DNA from: Marinobacterium_D sp050908845
Lineage (GTDB): Bacteria > Pseudomonadota > Gammaproteobacteria > Pseudomonadales > Balneatricaceae
Assembly: GCF_050908845.1 (NCBI RefSeq)
Contig: NZ_CP194171.1
Coordinates: 930,001 to 994,000 of the forward strand
DNA: 64,000 bases
Reading direction: 5' to 3'
Position 1 is the stretch's first letter; each line of letters opens with the position of its first letter. A program made the position numbers and the translations under genes. This document shows, piece by piece, positions 53,357 through 64,000 of the stretch. The notes under the pieces were generated by a model. The model ran no database searches. It was not told the DNA's origin and saw only the letters and a list, made by a program, of their open reading frames with translations.

Positions 53357-56300
53357 ATGTCTGCAGCCAATTATGTCCACCTGAGGGTGCACACCGAATA
53401 TTCCCTGTTCGACGGCCTCGTCCGTATCAAGGAACTGGTCAAAGCTGCCGCCGAAGGCGGTATGCCCGCCGTGGGCATGACCGACCAGACCAACATGTTT
53501 GCCCTGGTCAAGTTCTACAAGGCAGCCCTGGGTGCCGGCATCAAGCCGGTCTGCGGCGTTGATCTCTGGGTTGAAAACGAGCAGGAACCGGAGAGCGATC
53601 CCTATCGAATCACCCTGCTGGTGCGCAACGGCGAAGGCTATCGTAACCTGATGGAGCTGGTTTCCCTGGCCTATGAAAAAGGGCAGGGGATAGTTGCGGA
53701 CCGGGCGCTGGTAAAACGCGAATGGGTACGTGAAAAGTCCGCCGGGCTGATTGCGCTGTCGGGCGCTCGCCTGGGTGAAGTGGGACGCGCGATTCTGTCC
53801 GAGAGCGATGAGGCCCAGACGATACTCGAGCAGTGGATGCAGGTCTTCCCGGACAGCTTCTACCTGGAGATTCAGCGTACCGGGCGCCCCGGCGATGAGG
53901 CCCTGGTGCACGGCAGTGTCGAGCTGGCGCGCAGAACCGGCTGTCCGCTGGTGGCCACCAACGAGGTGATGTTTATCAACGCGGCGGACTTCGAAGCTCA
54001 CGAAGCGCGCGTCTGTATCAACATGAGCCGCACCCTGGAAGATCCGACCCGGCCGCGTAACTATTCCGATCAGCAGTATTTCCGCACCCCTGAAGAGATG
54101 ACGGAGCTGTTCGCCGATATCCCCAGTGCGCTGGCAAACAGCGTGGAAATCGCGCGACGCTGCAACATCGATATAGAGCTGGGCACCTACTACCTGCCGC
54201 GTTATCCGATCCCGGAAGGGATCCTGATGGATGACTATTTTCGCTATGTCTCGCGCCAGGGGCTGGAAGAGCGCCTCGAATTCCTCTATGACACCAGCTC
54301 GCCGGAGTTTGCCGAGATCCGCAAGCCCTACGACGAGCGGTTGAAGTTCGAGCTCGATATCATCATCCAGATGGGTTTTCCCGGTTACTTCCTTATCGTG
54401 ATGGACTTCATCAAGTGGGGTAAGGAAAACGGCATTCCCGTGGGACCTGGGCGAGGCTCAGGTGCCGGTTCCCTGGTGGCCTACGCGCTCAAGATCACCG
54501 ACCTGGATCCGCTGGAATACGACCTGCTGTTCGAACGTTTCCTTAACCCGGAACGTGTCTCCATGCCTGACTTCGATATCGACTTCTGCATGGACAACCG
54601 TGACCGGGTGATCGATTACGTGGCCGGCAAATACGGCCGCGATGCGGTATCCCAGATCATCACCTACGGCACCATGGCCGCCAAGGCGGTGGTGCGCGAC
54701 GTGGCCCGTGTACAGGGCAAGCCGTTCGGCCTGGCCGACCGCCTCTCCAAGCTGATCCCGTTCGAGGTGGGCATGACCCTCTCCAAGGCCTGGGAGCAGG
54801 AAGAGCAGCTGCGTGAATTCGTTGAGTCCAGCGAAGAAGCGCAGGAGATCATGGAGATGGCGTACAAGCTTGAAGGCGTGACCCGTAACGTAGGCAAGCA
54901 CGCCGGTGGTGTGGTTATCGCGCCTACCAAACTGACCGACTTTGCCGCCACCTATTGCGATGAAGAGGGGCACGGTCTCGTTACCCAGTTCGACAAGAAC
55001 GATGTGGAGGAGGCGGGTCTCGTTAAGTTCGACTTCCTCGGTCTGCGTACGCTGACGATCATCGACTGGGCGCTGGAGATCATCAACGACAAGCGCAAGC
55101 GTCGCGGCGAAGATCATCTCGAGATCGAAGGGATCAATCTGGAAGATCCGGAGACCTTCAAGCTGTTGCAGAGCGCCCAGACCACCGCGGTGTTCCAGCT
55201 TGAATCCAGCGGTATGAAGGACCTGATCCGCCGCCTGCAGCCGTCGCGCTTCGAGGATATCGTCGCCCTGGTGGCCCTGTTCCGTCCGGGGCCTCTGCAG
55301 TCCGGCATGGTGGATGACTTTATCAACCGTAAGCATGGCCGCGCCGAGCTGGCCTGGCCGCACCCGGACTACCAGCTCGATTCCCTGCAGCCGGTACTGG
55401 AGCCCACTTACGGCATCATCCTGTACCAGGAACAGGTAATGCAGATTGCCCAGGTGATGGCGGGCTATACCCTCGGCGGCGCGGATATGCTGCGTCGAGC
55501 CATGGGTAAGAAAAAGCCTGAGGAGATGGCCAAGCAGCGCGCCATCTTCTTGGATGGCTGCGAAACCCAGGGCATAGACAAAAACCTGGCCGGCAACATC
55601 TTCGACCTGGTGGAAAAATTCGCCGGTTACGGCTTCAACAAGTCGCACTCCGCCGCCTACGCGCTGGTCTCGTACCAGACCGCCTGGCTCAAGCAGCATT
55701 ACCCGGCGCCGTTCATGGCAGCGGTGATGTCCTCCGATATGCAGACCACCGAGAAAGTGGTGATCTTCATCGAAGAGTGTCGTCAGATCGGCCTCACCGT
55801 GCGTTTGCCGGACGTGAATGACGGTGAGTTCAAGTTCGCCGTCAATGACAAGGACGAGATCATCTACGGTCTCGGCGCCATCAAGGGCGTGGGTGAAGGT
55901 CCGGTGGATGCCATCGTGCGTGCCCGTGCCGAGGGTGGCCCGTTTACCGACCTGTTCGACTTCTGCAAGCGTGTCGGCAGCAAACGCCTGAACAAGCGTG
56001 TGCTCGAAGCGCTGGTACGCTGCGGTGCACTGGATGGTCTCGGTGCGCCCCGCGCAGTGCTCTGGCAGGCGATCCCCGCCGCACTGAAGTCGGCGGACCA
56101 GGAGGAGCAGAACCAGAATGCCGGCATGTTCGATCTGTTCGGCGAGATGGAAGCCCAAGAGGAGAGCGATCCTTACGAGAGCTTTCGCAACGCCCGTGAA
56201 TGGAGCGACAAGGAGCGACTCACCGGCGAGAAAGACACCCTGGGGCTCTACGTCACCGGGCACCCGATCGACGAATATGAGGCGGAGCTCAGGCATTTCG

Positions 56301-56857
56301 TGCGCAAGAAGCTGGTCGATCTGCAGCCGGCCCGCGGCCAGACGCAGAAAATGGCCGGCCTGGTGGTCGATATGCGGATGAAGAAAACCAAGAAGGGTGC
56401 CACGCTCTGCTTTGTTACCCTTGACGACCGCAGTGCCCGCATGGAGGTCACTCTGTTTGGCGAGGCCTACGATGCAGCCCGGAACCAGATCGCCAAGGAT
56501 GCGGTGCTTATTATCGAAGGCGAAGTCGCTCAGGATGACTACAATGGTGGTCTCAAGGTGCGCGGCAACAAGGTCTATGGCATGGCCGATGCGCGCTCGA
56601 TGTACGCCAGTCATGTGGAAGTCAGTTGCCGCCATGACCAGATCAAGCGCCAGACACTGAAGAGCCTCGCCGAGACGCTTGGCCGTGAGCGCACCCCGCA
56701 GGGCGGCCTGCCTGTGGTGCTGCATTATCAACGCGAGGATGCCGAAGGCCCGCTGCGGTTTGGCGACAACTGGCGGGTCCGCGTCAGCGACGATCTGATA
56801 CTCGCGCTGAAGGAACAGTTCGGCAATGACCGGGTCCAACTTCGCTTCGAACGTTGA
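53357..56857 (+). CDS. dnaE: DNA polymerase III alpha subunit DnaE
   Basis: Replicative polymerase, 1166 aa, the normal gammaproteobacterial size. It has an N-terminal PHP domain (VHLRVHTEYSLFDGLVRIKELVK), the catalytic aspartates in SMPDFDIDFCMDNR, the PGRGSGAGSLVAYAL motif, helix-hairpin-helix region (IIYGLGAIKGVGEGPVDAIV), an OB domain (FVTLDDRSARMEVTLFGEAYD) and a tau-binding tail. AGGAG precedes the ATG. Confidence 0.99.
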   Translation: MSAANYVHLRVHTEYSLFDGLVRIKELVKAAAEGGMPAVGMTDQTNMFALVKFYKAALGAGIKPVCGVDLWVENEQEPESDPYRITLLVRNGEGYRNLMELVSLAYEKGQGIVADRALVKREWVREKSAGLIALSGARLGEVGRAILSESDEAQTILEQWMQVFPDSFYLEIQRTGRPGDEALVHGSVELARRTGCPLVATNEVMFINAADFEAHEARVCINMSRTLEDPTRPRNYSDQQYFRTPEEMTELFADIPSALANSVEIARRCNIDIELGTYYLPRYPIPEGILMDDYFRYVSRQGLEERLEFLYDTSSPEFAEIRKPYDERLKFELDIIIQMGFPGYFLIVMDFIKWGKENGIPVGPGRGSGAGSLVAYALKITDLDPLEYDLLFERFLNPERVSMPDFDIDFCMDNRDRVIDYVAGKYGRDAVSQIITYGTMAAKAVVRDVARVQGKPFGLADRLSKLIPFEVGMTLSKAWEQEEQLREFVESSEEAQEIMEMAYKLEGVTRNVGKHAGGVVIAPTKLTDFAATYCDEEGHGLVTQFDKNDVEEAGLVKFDFLGLRTLTIIDWALEIINDKRKRRGEDHLEIEGINLEDPETFKLLQSAQTTAVFQLESSGMKDLIRRLQPSRFEDIVALVALFRPGPLQSGMVDDFINRKHGRAELAWPHPDYQLDSLQPVLEPTYGIILYQEQVMQIAQVMAGYTLGGADMLRRAMGKKKPEEMAKQRAIFLDGCETQGIDKNLAGNIFDLVEKFAGYGFNKSHSAAYALVSYQTAWLKQHYPAPFMAAVMSSDMQTTEKVVIFIEECRQIGLTVRLPDVNDGEFKFAVNDKDEIIYGLGAIKGVGEGPVDAIVRARAEGGPFTDLFDFCKRVGSKRLNKRVLEALVRCGALDGLGAPRAVLWQAIPAALKSADQEEQNQNAGMFDLFGEMEAQEESDPYESFRNAREWSDKERLTGEKDTLGLYVTGHPIDEYEAELRHFVRKKLVDLQPARGQTQKMAGLVVDMRMKKTKKGATLCFVTLDDRSARMEVTLFGEAYDAARNQIAKDAVLIIEGEVAQDDYNGGLKVRGNKVYGMADARSMYASHVEVSCRHDQIKRQTLKSLAETLGRERTPQGGLPVVLHYQREDAEGPLRFGDNWRVRVSDDLILALKEQFGNDRVQLRFER

Positions 56858-56968
56858 CTCCGCTGAGTGGGGTGGAGTCTGTGATCCTCACCCGGTAGAA
56901 TTGAGCCTATTTTGACGAGCCCGCCGGGCTTTCGTTTAACTCATTTAAAAGAGCAGAAGCAGACGCGC

Positions 56969-57928
56969 ATGAATCCTAACTATCTGGATTTCGAACAGCC
57001 GATCGCCGAGTTGGAAGCAAAAATCAACGAGCTTCGTCTCGTGGGCGAAGATAACGAAGACCTGAATCTCGCTGAAGAGATCGGCCGGCTGCAGGAAAAA
57101 AGTCGTACCCTGACTCAAAGTATTTTTTCAAACCTCTCGGCCTGGCAGATCTCCCAGCTGGCGCGTCACCCCAAGCGTCCCTACACCTTTGACTACGTCA
57201 AGCACGCCTTCGACGAGTTCGAAGAGATCCACGGTGACCGTCATTTCGCTGACGACCAGGCGCTGGTGGGCGGCATCGCGCGCATGGATGATAAGCCGGT
57301 GATGATCATCGGTCATCAGAAAGGCCGTGAAGTCAAAGAGAAGGTCAAGCGCAACTTCGGTATGCCGCGCCCTGAAGGTTATCGTAAGGCACTGCGCCTG
57401 ATGGAGATGGCCGAGCGTTTCAAGCTGCCGGTGCTGACCTTTATCGATACACCGGGGGCCTACCCGGGCATCGACGCAGAAGAGCGCGGCCAGTCCGAGG
57501 CGATCGCCTATAACCTGGCGAAAATGTCCCAGCTGCGTACACCGGTGATCTCCACCGTTATCGGTGAAGGCGGTTCCGGCGGTGCGCTGGCGATCGGTGT
57601 CTGCGATGAGCTGCTGATGCTGCAGTACAGCACCTACTCGGTTATCTCTCCGGAAGGTTGCGCATCCATCCTGTGGAAAAGCGCCGAGCGTGCTTCCGAT
57701 GCTGCCAAGGCGATGGGTATCACCTCTGAGCGTCTGCATGAACTCGGTCTGGTTGACCGCGTGATCTCCGAACCGCTCGGCGGTGCTCACCGCGATCCCG
57801 CACTGATGGCTGCGAGCCTGCAGCAGGTGCTGGTTGAAACCCTGGATCGCCTGCAGGGGATGTCGATCGACGAGCTGCTTGAGCGTCGTTACGCCCGCCT
57901 GATGGATTACGGGCGCTTTGCAGACTGA
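56969..57928 (+). CDS. accA: Acetyl-CoA carboxylase carboxyltransferase alpha subunit
   Basis: Transfers CO2 from carboxybiotin to acetyl-CoA, with AccD. 319 aa from the ATG at 56969 (MNPNYLDFEQPIAELEAKINELR); an upstream in-frame ATG at 56912 lacks family support. Motifs are GDRHFADDQALVGGIARM, TFIDTPGAYPGIDAEERGQSEAIA, and GEGGSGGALAIGVCDELLMLQ. Feeds malonyl-CoA to FabY and the rest of fatty acid synthesis. Confidence 0.98.
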   Translation: MNPNYLDFEQPIAELEAKINELRLVGEDNEDLNLAEEIGRLQEKSRTLTQSIFSNLSAWQISQLARHPKRPYTFDYVKHAFDEFEEIHGDRHFADDQALVGGIARMDDKPVMIIGHQKGREVKEKVKRNFGMPRPEGYRKALRLMEMAERFKLPVLTFIDTPGAYPGIDAEERGQSEAIAYNLAKMSQLRTPVISTVIGEGGSGGALAIGVCDELLMLQYSTYSVISPEGCASILWKSAERASDAAKAMGITSERLHELGLVDRVISEPLGGAHRDPALMAASLQQVLVETLDRLQGMSIDELLERRYARLMDYGRFAD

Positions 57929-59231
57929 TCTGTCAGCCCTCCTGACACGGCGCCTCGAGCGCCTGCACGACAGCCGCCGCTGGGTGATCGCACTCAGCGG
58001 CGGTGTTGATTCCAGGGTACTGCTGGAACTCTGCGCCAGAACCCAGCCGCGGGATAAACTGCTGGCACTGCATATCAACCATCAACTTCAGGCCGACGCC
58101 GCGGCCTGGGAAACCTGGTGCGCTGACCAGTGTCTGCGCCTGGGCGTGCCATTTACCTCCGTCTCTGTTGACCCCGGCAGTGGCTCCGAGGCGGACCTGC
58201 GTGATGCCCGCTACCGTGCATTCGAAGCAGTGCTGCAACCGGGAGACTGGCTGCTGCTGGCGCAGCACGCCGATGATCAGGCTGAAACCTTTCTGCTGCG
58301 GCTACTCCGCGGTGCTGGCGTTCGCGGTCTGTCCGGGATGCCCTGGCAGCGACCGGTGGGGCAGGGGATGCTCTACCGTCCGCTGCTGGACCAACCGCGT
58401 GCGGTACTGGAAGCCTGGGCGCGGCAGCAACGGATCGAGTGGGTGGAAGATCCCAGTAACGCCAGCGAGCGTTACGACCGCAACTGGATCCGCCATCGGA
58501 TACTGGCGCCGTTGAAACAGCGCAAATCCGCCGTGCTCGAGCGGCTGATGGCCACGACGGCTCAGCTCGCCGAAACCGACCAGTTGCTCGATGAAGTGGC
58601 GGCCGGTGATCTGGCCGGGTTACAGACGGTACCTGAGTGTCTGCCGTTGGCGCAGGTGCAGCGGCTGTCGTTGCCACGGCAGCGTAATCTGATACGTCAC
58701 TGGGTATTCCAGTGTACGGGGAGCCGGCTTTCCCGGGAAGAGTTGCTTGAGATCGAGCAGTCGGTGATTACCGCCGGCGAAGATCGTACACCGCTGCTTA
58801 ACCTGGGTGGCTTTGAGCTCAGGCGCTACCGCGGTTTGCTGTTTCTGACCCCGCCGCTGCCGCCACGCTCTGCGCCCCATGAGCTAGACTGCACGGCGGA
58901 TAGCAAAACGTTGAATCAGGGCGTACTCGCGTTTCAGTCCACTGATGGGGTTGGGCTGGCTGAAGGCGAGACGCTGCGACTGGATTACCGACGTGGCGGC
59001 GAGCGGCTCAGGCCGTTTGGCAGAGGTGGTTCGGTGACCCTGAAACAGCTCCTGCAGGAGGCGGGAGTGCCGCCCTGGCTGAGGCCGGACTGGCCAATTC
59101 TCTACTCTGGCGACCAGCTGGTAGCCGTGCCCGGCATCTGTCTGTGTGAAGAGGCGGTGACAAAGGGCGGTTTGATCCCAACATGGCGCCCATCGGGTTT
59201 GTCTGAAGGGGTCCGCTTTGGTAGACTGTAA
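57918..59231 (+). CDS. tilS: tRNA(Ile)-lysidine synthase TilS
   Basis: Converts C34 of the AUA-decoding tRNA-Ile to lysidine. 437 aa. PP-loop motif VIALSGGVDSRVLLEL, LAQHADDQAETFLLRLLRGAGVRGLSGM, and WVEDPSNASERYDRNWIRHR; the C-terminal TilS domain includes KQLLQEAGVPPWLRPDWPILY. The start is read as TTG 57918, overlapping accA by 11 bases; no ATG is available near the conserved N-terminus. Confidence 0.95.
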   Translation: MQTDLSALLTRRLERLHDSRRWVIALSGGVDSRVLLELCARTQPRDKLLALHINHQLQADAAAWETWCADQCLRLGVPFTSVSVDPGSGSEADLRDARYRAFEAVLQPGDWLLLAQHADDQAETFLLRLLRGAGVRGLSGMPWQRPVGQGMLYRPLLDQPRAVLEAWARQQRIEWVEDPSNASERYDRNWIRHRILAPLKQRKSAVLERLMATTAQLAETDQLLDEVAAGDLAGLQTVPECLPLAQVQRLSLPRQRNLIRHWVFQCTGSRLSREELLEIEQSVITAGEDRTPLLNLGGFELRRYRGLLFLTPPLPPRSAPHELDCTADSKTLNQGVLAFQSTDGVGLAEGETLRLDYRRGGERLRPFGRGGSVTLKQLLQEAGVPPWLRPDWPILYSGDQLVAVPGICLCEEAVTKGGLIPTWRPSGLSEGVRFGRL

Positions 59232-59282
59232 CCCCATCTTGAGTACGTTTTCCCTCCTAACTTTCGATCTGACAGGTTCCGC

Positions 59283-60926
<1,644 letters not shown>

Positions 60927-60950
60927 GCTAAAACAACGGAGAAAAATAGA

Positions 60951-62246
60951 ATGGCTCAGATCGCTGATATTAAAGCGCGCGAAGTGCTCGATTCCCGCGG
61001 TAACCCCACTGTCGAAGCCGACGTAATCCTGGCTTCCGGTGTTGTCGGTAGTGCCTGCGCTCCTTCGGGTGCTTCCACCGGTTCCCGCGAGGCGCTGGAA
61101 CTGCGCGACGGCGACAAGTCCCGTTACCTGGGCAAGGGCGTTCAGAAAGCCGTAAATGCAGTCAACGGCTCCATCCGTGACGCACTGGTCGGTATGGACG
61201 CGGCTGATCAGCGCGCCCTCGACAACAAGATGCTGGAACTGGACGGTACCGACAACAAGGCTAACCTGGGCGCCAACGCCATCCTGGCGGTCTCCCTGGC
61301 AGCGGCCAAAGCGGCAGCTACCGAGAAAGGTATCCCGCTGTACGCGCACATCGCCGAGCTGAACGGCACCAGCGGCCAGTTCTCCATGCCGGTACCGATG
61401 ATGAACATCCTCAACGGTGGTGAGCACGCCGACAACAACGTCGACATCCAGGAGTTCATGGTGCAGCCGGTGGGCTTCACCAACTTCGCCGATGCTCTGC
61501 GTTGTGGTGCCGAAATCTTCCACGCACTGAAGAAAGTACTGCAGAGCAAGGGCCTGAACACCGCTGTCGGTGACGAAGGTGGCTTCGCCCCCAACCTGGG
61601 TTCCAACGAAGAAGCCCTGGTGGTTATCAAAGAAGCGGTTTCTGCGGCCGGCTACACGCTCGGCAAGGACGTAACCCTGGCGCTGGACTGCGCGGCATCC
61701 GAGTTCTATAAGGACGGCAAGTACGACCTGTCTGGCGAAGGCAAGGTGTTTGATGCCGAGGGCTTCAGCGACTTCCTGGCACAGCTGACCGAAAACTACC
61801 CGATCGTATCGATCGAAGACGGTCTGGACGAATCCGACTGGAATGGCTGGGCCTACCTGACTCAGAAGATCGGTGACAAGGTACAACTGGTCGGCGACGA
61901 CCTGTTCGTCACCAACACCAAGATCCTGAAGGAAGGTATCGACAAGAGCATCGGCAACTCCATCCTGATCAAGTTCAACCAGATCGGCTCCCTGAGCGAG
62001 ACCCTGGACGCGATCAAGATGGCCAAGGATGCGGGTTACACCGCGGTGATCTCCCACCGTTCCGGTGAAACCGAAGATACCACCATTGCCGACCTGGCCG
62101 TGGGTACCGCTGCAGGCCAGATCAAGACCGGTTCCCTGTGCCGCTCCGACCGTGTTGCCAAGTACAACCGTCTGCTGCGCATCGCCGAAGAGCTGGGCGC
62201 GAAAGCGGTTTACAACGGTCTGAAAGAGATCAAAGGCCAGGGCTGA
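60951..62246 (+). CDS. eno: Enolase
   Basis: Interconverts 2-phosphoglycerate and phosphoenolpyruvate; also an RNA degradosome partner in some gammaproteobacteria. 431 aa. Conserved VLDSRGNPTVEADV, MPVPMMNILNGGEHADNNVDIQEFM, and the signature ILIKFNQIGSLSETL, then SHRSGETEDTTIADLAV. GGAGAAAAATAGA precedes the ATG. Confidence 0.99.
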   Translation: MAQIADIKAREVLDSRGNPTVEADVILASGVVGSACAPSGASTGSREALELRDGDKSRYLGKGVQKAVNAVNGSIRDALVGMDAADQRALDNKMLELDGTDNKANLGANAILAVSLAAAKAAATEKGIPLYAHIAELNGTSGQFSMPVPMMNILNGGEHADNNVDIQEFMVQPVGFTNFADALRCGAEIFHALKKVLQSKGLNTAVGDEGGFAPNLGSNEEALVVIKEAVSAAGYTLGKDVTLALDCAASEFYKDGKYDLSGEGKVFDAEGFSDFLAQLTENYPIVSIEDGLDESDWNGWAYLTQKIGDKVQLVGDDLFVTNTKILKEGIDKSIGNSILIKFNQIGSLSETLDAIKMAKDAGYTAVISHRSGETEDTTIADLAVGTAAGQIKTGSLCRSDRVAKYNRLLRIAEELGAKAVYNGLKEIKGQG

Positions 62247-62258
62247 TCGCCCGGTTTG

Positions 62259-62290
62259 AAAAAAGGGGGCTGAAAAGGCCCCTTTTTTTT
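62259..62290 (+). terminator. Rho-independent terminator of eno
   Basis: AAAAGGGG and CCCCTTTT arms around GC-rich loop bases, ending in a run of eight T. Confidence 0.85.
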
Positions 62291-62517
62291 GCACTTTCGG
62301 GGCTTAGGGTCTGACATGCTCTCTGTGCTGGGCTTTTTTGACGTAGCACCACTTTGATGTAACAGGGCAGGGCCTGCAAAAGCCCGCCCTGATAGCCTGT
62401 AAGCCCTAGTTAATATGGATCTGTTCACTGCTTCCCCTGCTAGGATAGAGAGCGGAATGGGCGGGACTGACGGTGCATCATCGGACAGCTCGCAGGAGAA
62501 AACGTAGAGAGGCGTTT

Positions 62518-62814
62518 GTGTACCGCTGGCTTTTGTTGATTTTGCTGCTGATGTTCGCGGGTTTACAGTACCGGCTCTGGTTCGGCGAGGCCAACCTGCG
62601 CCAGGTATGGCAGCTCGAGGAACAGATAGAACAGCAGCGGGTTGAAAATGCGCGTCTAGTCGAGCGCAACAAACGGCTTGAAGCCGAAGTGCAGGATCTG
62701 AAAAAAGGCCTGACCGCGCTTGAAGAACGGGCACGCAGTGAGCTGGGTATGATCCGGGAGGGGGAAACCTTCTTCCAGCTGGTTGAGCCCGAACAGGAGA
62801 AGAACGAACGTTGA
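62518..62814 (+). CDS. ftsB: Cell division protein FtsB
   Basis: Small bitopic divisome protein that with FtsL and FtsQ activates FtsWI. I take GTG 62518 (GAGAGG six bases upstream), giving 98 aa that begin with a short cytoplasmic stub and one membrane helix (WLLLILLLMFAGLQYRLWFG). A coiled coil (QLEEQIEQQRVENARLVERN) and the conserved ALEERARSELGMIREGETFFQLV follow. A GTG at 62473 would add 15 basic residues. It overlaps truD by 4 bases; ispD and ispF, the usual next genes, are absent. Confidence 0.96.
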   Translation: MYRWLLLILLLMFAGLQYRLWFGEANLRQVWQLEEQIEQQRVENARLVERNKRLEAEVQDLKKGLTALEERARSELGMIREGETFFQLVEPEQEKNER

Positions 62815-63914
62815 GCGACCATCAAGCACCCCCAGAGGGGCAAACGACCCCTGAGGCACAGGAACTACCGCGTTGGCAGGAAACTCCGCGCTGGCTCCAT
62901 GGCGAGCCGGGTGTCAGTGCAACACTGCGGGCAACGCCCGATGATTTTAAAGTTGTGGAACAGCTGGGTTTCGAGCCCGATGGCGAGGGTGAGCATCAGT
63001 TCCTCTATATCCGCAAACGCGGTGAGAACACTGACTGGGTGGCGCGTCAGCTGGCGAACTTCTGTCAGGTCAGCCCCCGTGATGTCAGTTACGCCGGTAA
63101 GAAAGATCGCCACGCTGTCACCGAACAGTGGTTCTGCGTACATCTGCCAGGGCACAGGGCCAGCCTGAACTGGAAGCTGTTTGGTGGTGACACCATCGAA
63201 GTGCTGCGGGCGGAAAAACATGGCCGCAAGCTGCGCCTCGGTTCACTGCAGGGCAATCGCTTCGAACTGCGCCTGCGCGATGTCTCTGATGGTGCGGAGC
63301 TTGAGCGTCGCTTCGCGCTGTTGGCTCAGGGCGTGCCCAACTATTTTGGCGAACAGCGCTTTGGGCATAATTTCGGTAATATCGATAAAGGACTGGCGCT
63401 GATCGCCGGTCGTCTGAAAGAGCGGCAGCGTCATAAAAAGGGGCTGTATATCTCGGCGGTGCGTTCCTGGCTGTTCAATCGCCTGATATCCGAACGCATA
63501 GGGCGTGGCCTTTGGGACAGTCTGCTCGAAGGCGATGTGCTGATGATCAATGGTTCGCAGAGCTGTTTCCGCTATGATAACGCTGACCCGAGCATTGCGG
63601 AGCGCCTGGCAAAGGGTGAACTCAACCTGACCGGGCCGATGTGGGGACGGGGCGAATTGATGACCGAAGCTGCCGCCCGCGAGTTCGAACAGGAAGTTTA
63701 CGCTGTTGAGTCGACGGTCTGTGAACAACTGGAACAGCTGGGACTGAAACAGGAAAGACGCTCACTGCGGCTGGTACCTGAGTCGCTTGCGATAGAGCGC
63801 GAGAGTGACGGACAATGGCGACTGGGTTTTGATCTGCCCGCTGGCTCCTTTGCAACCAGCGTGCTGCGTGAATTGTGCAACTGGCAAACACCTCAGAGTG
63901 GCGCCGCACAGTAG
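62811..63914 (+). CDS. truD: tRNA pseudouridine(13) synthase TruD
   Basis: Makes pseudouridine 13 in tRNA-Glu. 367 aa, start TTG 62811 in the overlap TTGA with the ftsB stop. Catalytic Asp lies in VSYAGKKDRHAVTEQWFCV; the TruD-specific insert has VPNYFGEQRFGHNFGNIDKGL and the end has LPAGSFATSVLRELCNW. The usual downstream gene, surE, is not evident in the last 86 bases, in which I see no feature. Confidence 0.97.
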   Translation: MSDHQAPPEGQTTPEAQELPRWQETPRWLHGEPGVSATLRATPDDFKVVEQLGFEPDGEGEHQFLYIRKRGENTDWVARQLANFCQVSPRDVSYAGKKDRHAVTEQWFCVHLPGHRASLNWKLFGGDTIEVLRAEKHGRKLRLGSLQGNRFELRLRDVSDGAELERRFALLAQGVPNYFGEQRFGHNFGNIDKGLALIAGRLKERQRHKKGLYISAVRSWLFNRLISERIGRGLWDSLLEGDVLMINGSQSCFRYDNADPSIAERLAKGELNLTGPMWGRGELMTEAAAREFEQEVYAVESTVCEQLEQLGLKQERRSLRLVPESLAIERESDGQWRLGFDLPAGSFATSVLRELCNWQTPQSGAAQ

Positions 63915-64000
63915 GTTTTGAATACTAATCTTTGATAGCAGTTTGATTGGATACAGGGCACAGAGAAGGCCCGGCGGAGTTTTCCCACCCGATGCATATT

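Noticed and set aside
54458..56839. 793-codon frame antisense to dnaE
   Set aside because: Long only because dnaE codons avoid the reverse stop triplets; no motif or start signal.
63915..64000. Search for surE, ispF or another gene after truD
   Set aside because: The remaining 86 bases are too short and show no start, Shine-Dalgarno or recognisable coding sequence.

Overview
The window is one continuous chromosomal stretch of a marine-type gammaproteobacterium. The gene orders (glnA-ntrB-ntrC, holA-lptE-leuS, lnt-corC-ybeY-ybeZ-miaB, rpsB-tsf-pyrH-frr-uppS-cdsA, rseP to accA, tilS-pyrG-eno-ftsB-truD), a FabY-type initiating ketosynthase, an RoxS/RoxR redox pair, a HolD-like gene before rimI and FlgT/FlgO/FlgP point to the Oceanospirillales/Pseudomonadales side. 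Species assignment is inference. I see no insertion sequence, prophage, CRISPR array, tRNA or rRNA gene. The window is almost entirely core genome.

Layout. 1-5600: 5' part of typA (minus), then nitrogen control: glnA behind a consensus sigma-54 promoter with NtrC-like sites, then ntrB and ntrC; trmL follows. 5600-16800: an unknown small gene, then on the minus strand holA, lptE and leuS; ybeL; and on the minus strand lnt, corC, ybeY, ybeZ and miaB. 16450-21700: a DUF1820 gene, an unknown lipoprotein, then the EF-P system (epmB minus; efp and epmA plus) and patB. 21850-27300: leuA, a HolD-like psi subunit gene, rimI, a CbiM-like membrane protein and the RoxR/RoxS pair. 27600-33600: prfC, tatD, a small lipoprotein, fabY, an OmpA-family lipoprotein and a ZapB-like coiled coil. 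33680-40050: flgT facing flgO-flgP, a DUF1244 gene, glnD and map. 40180-59230: rpsB through the outer-membrane and lipid A block (rseP, bamA, skp, lpxD, fabZ, lpxA, lpxB), rnhB, dnaE, accA and tilS. 59280-63914: pyrG, eno, ftsB, truD.

Two observations stand out. First, 19411-19499, between efp and epmA, carries the conserved core, GNRA-capped stem, P3 hairpin and closing P1 helix of a cyclic di-GMP class I (GEMM-I) riboswitch. A terminator-like hairpin with a T run follows and ends a few bases before the epmA start codon. This would place the enzyme that modifies EF-P under c-di-GMP control, which I do not know to have been described. Second, the MEP isoprenoid genes dxr (normally between cdsA and rseP) and ispD/ispF (normally between ftsB and truD) are all missing from their usual places. 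At the cdsA-rseP junction there is a 20-bp tandem duplication of the start region. Either the MEP genes have moved or the organism makes isoprenoids another way, for example by a mevalonate pathway.

How the genes connect: GlnD (via PII) and NtrB/NtrC control glnA. EpmB and EpmA modify EF-P on Lys34. BamA, Skp, RseP, the Lpx enzymes, LptE and Lnt build and monitor the outer membrane. FabY, FabZ and AccA supply acyl chains. UppS and CdsA supply lipid carriers and phospholipids.
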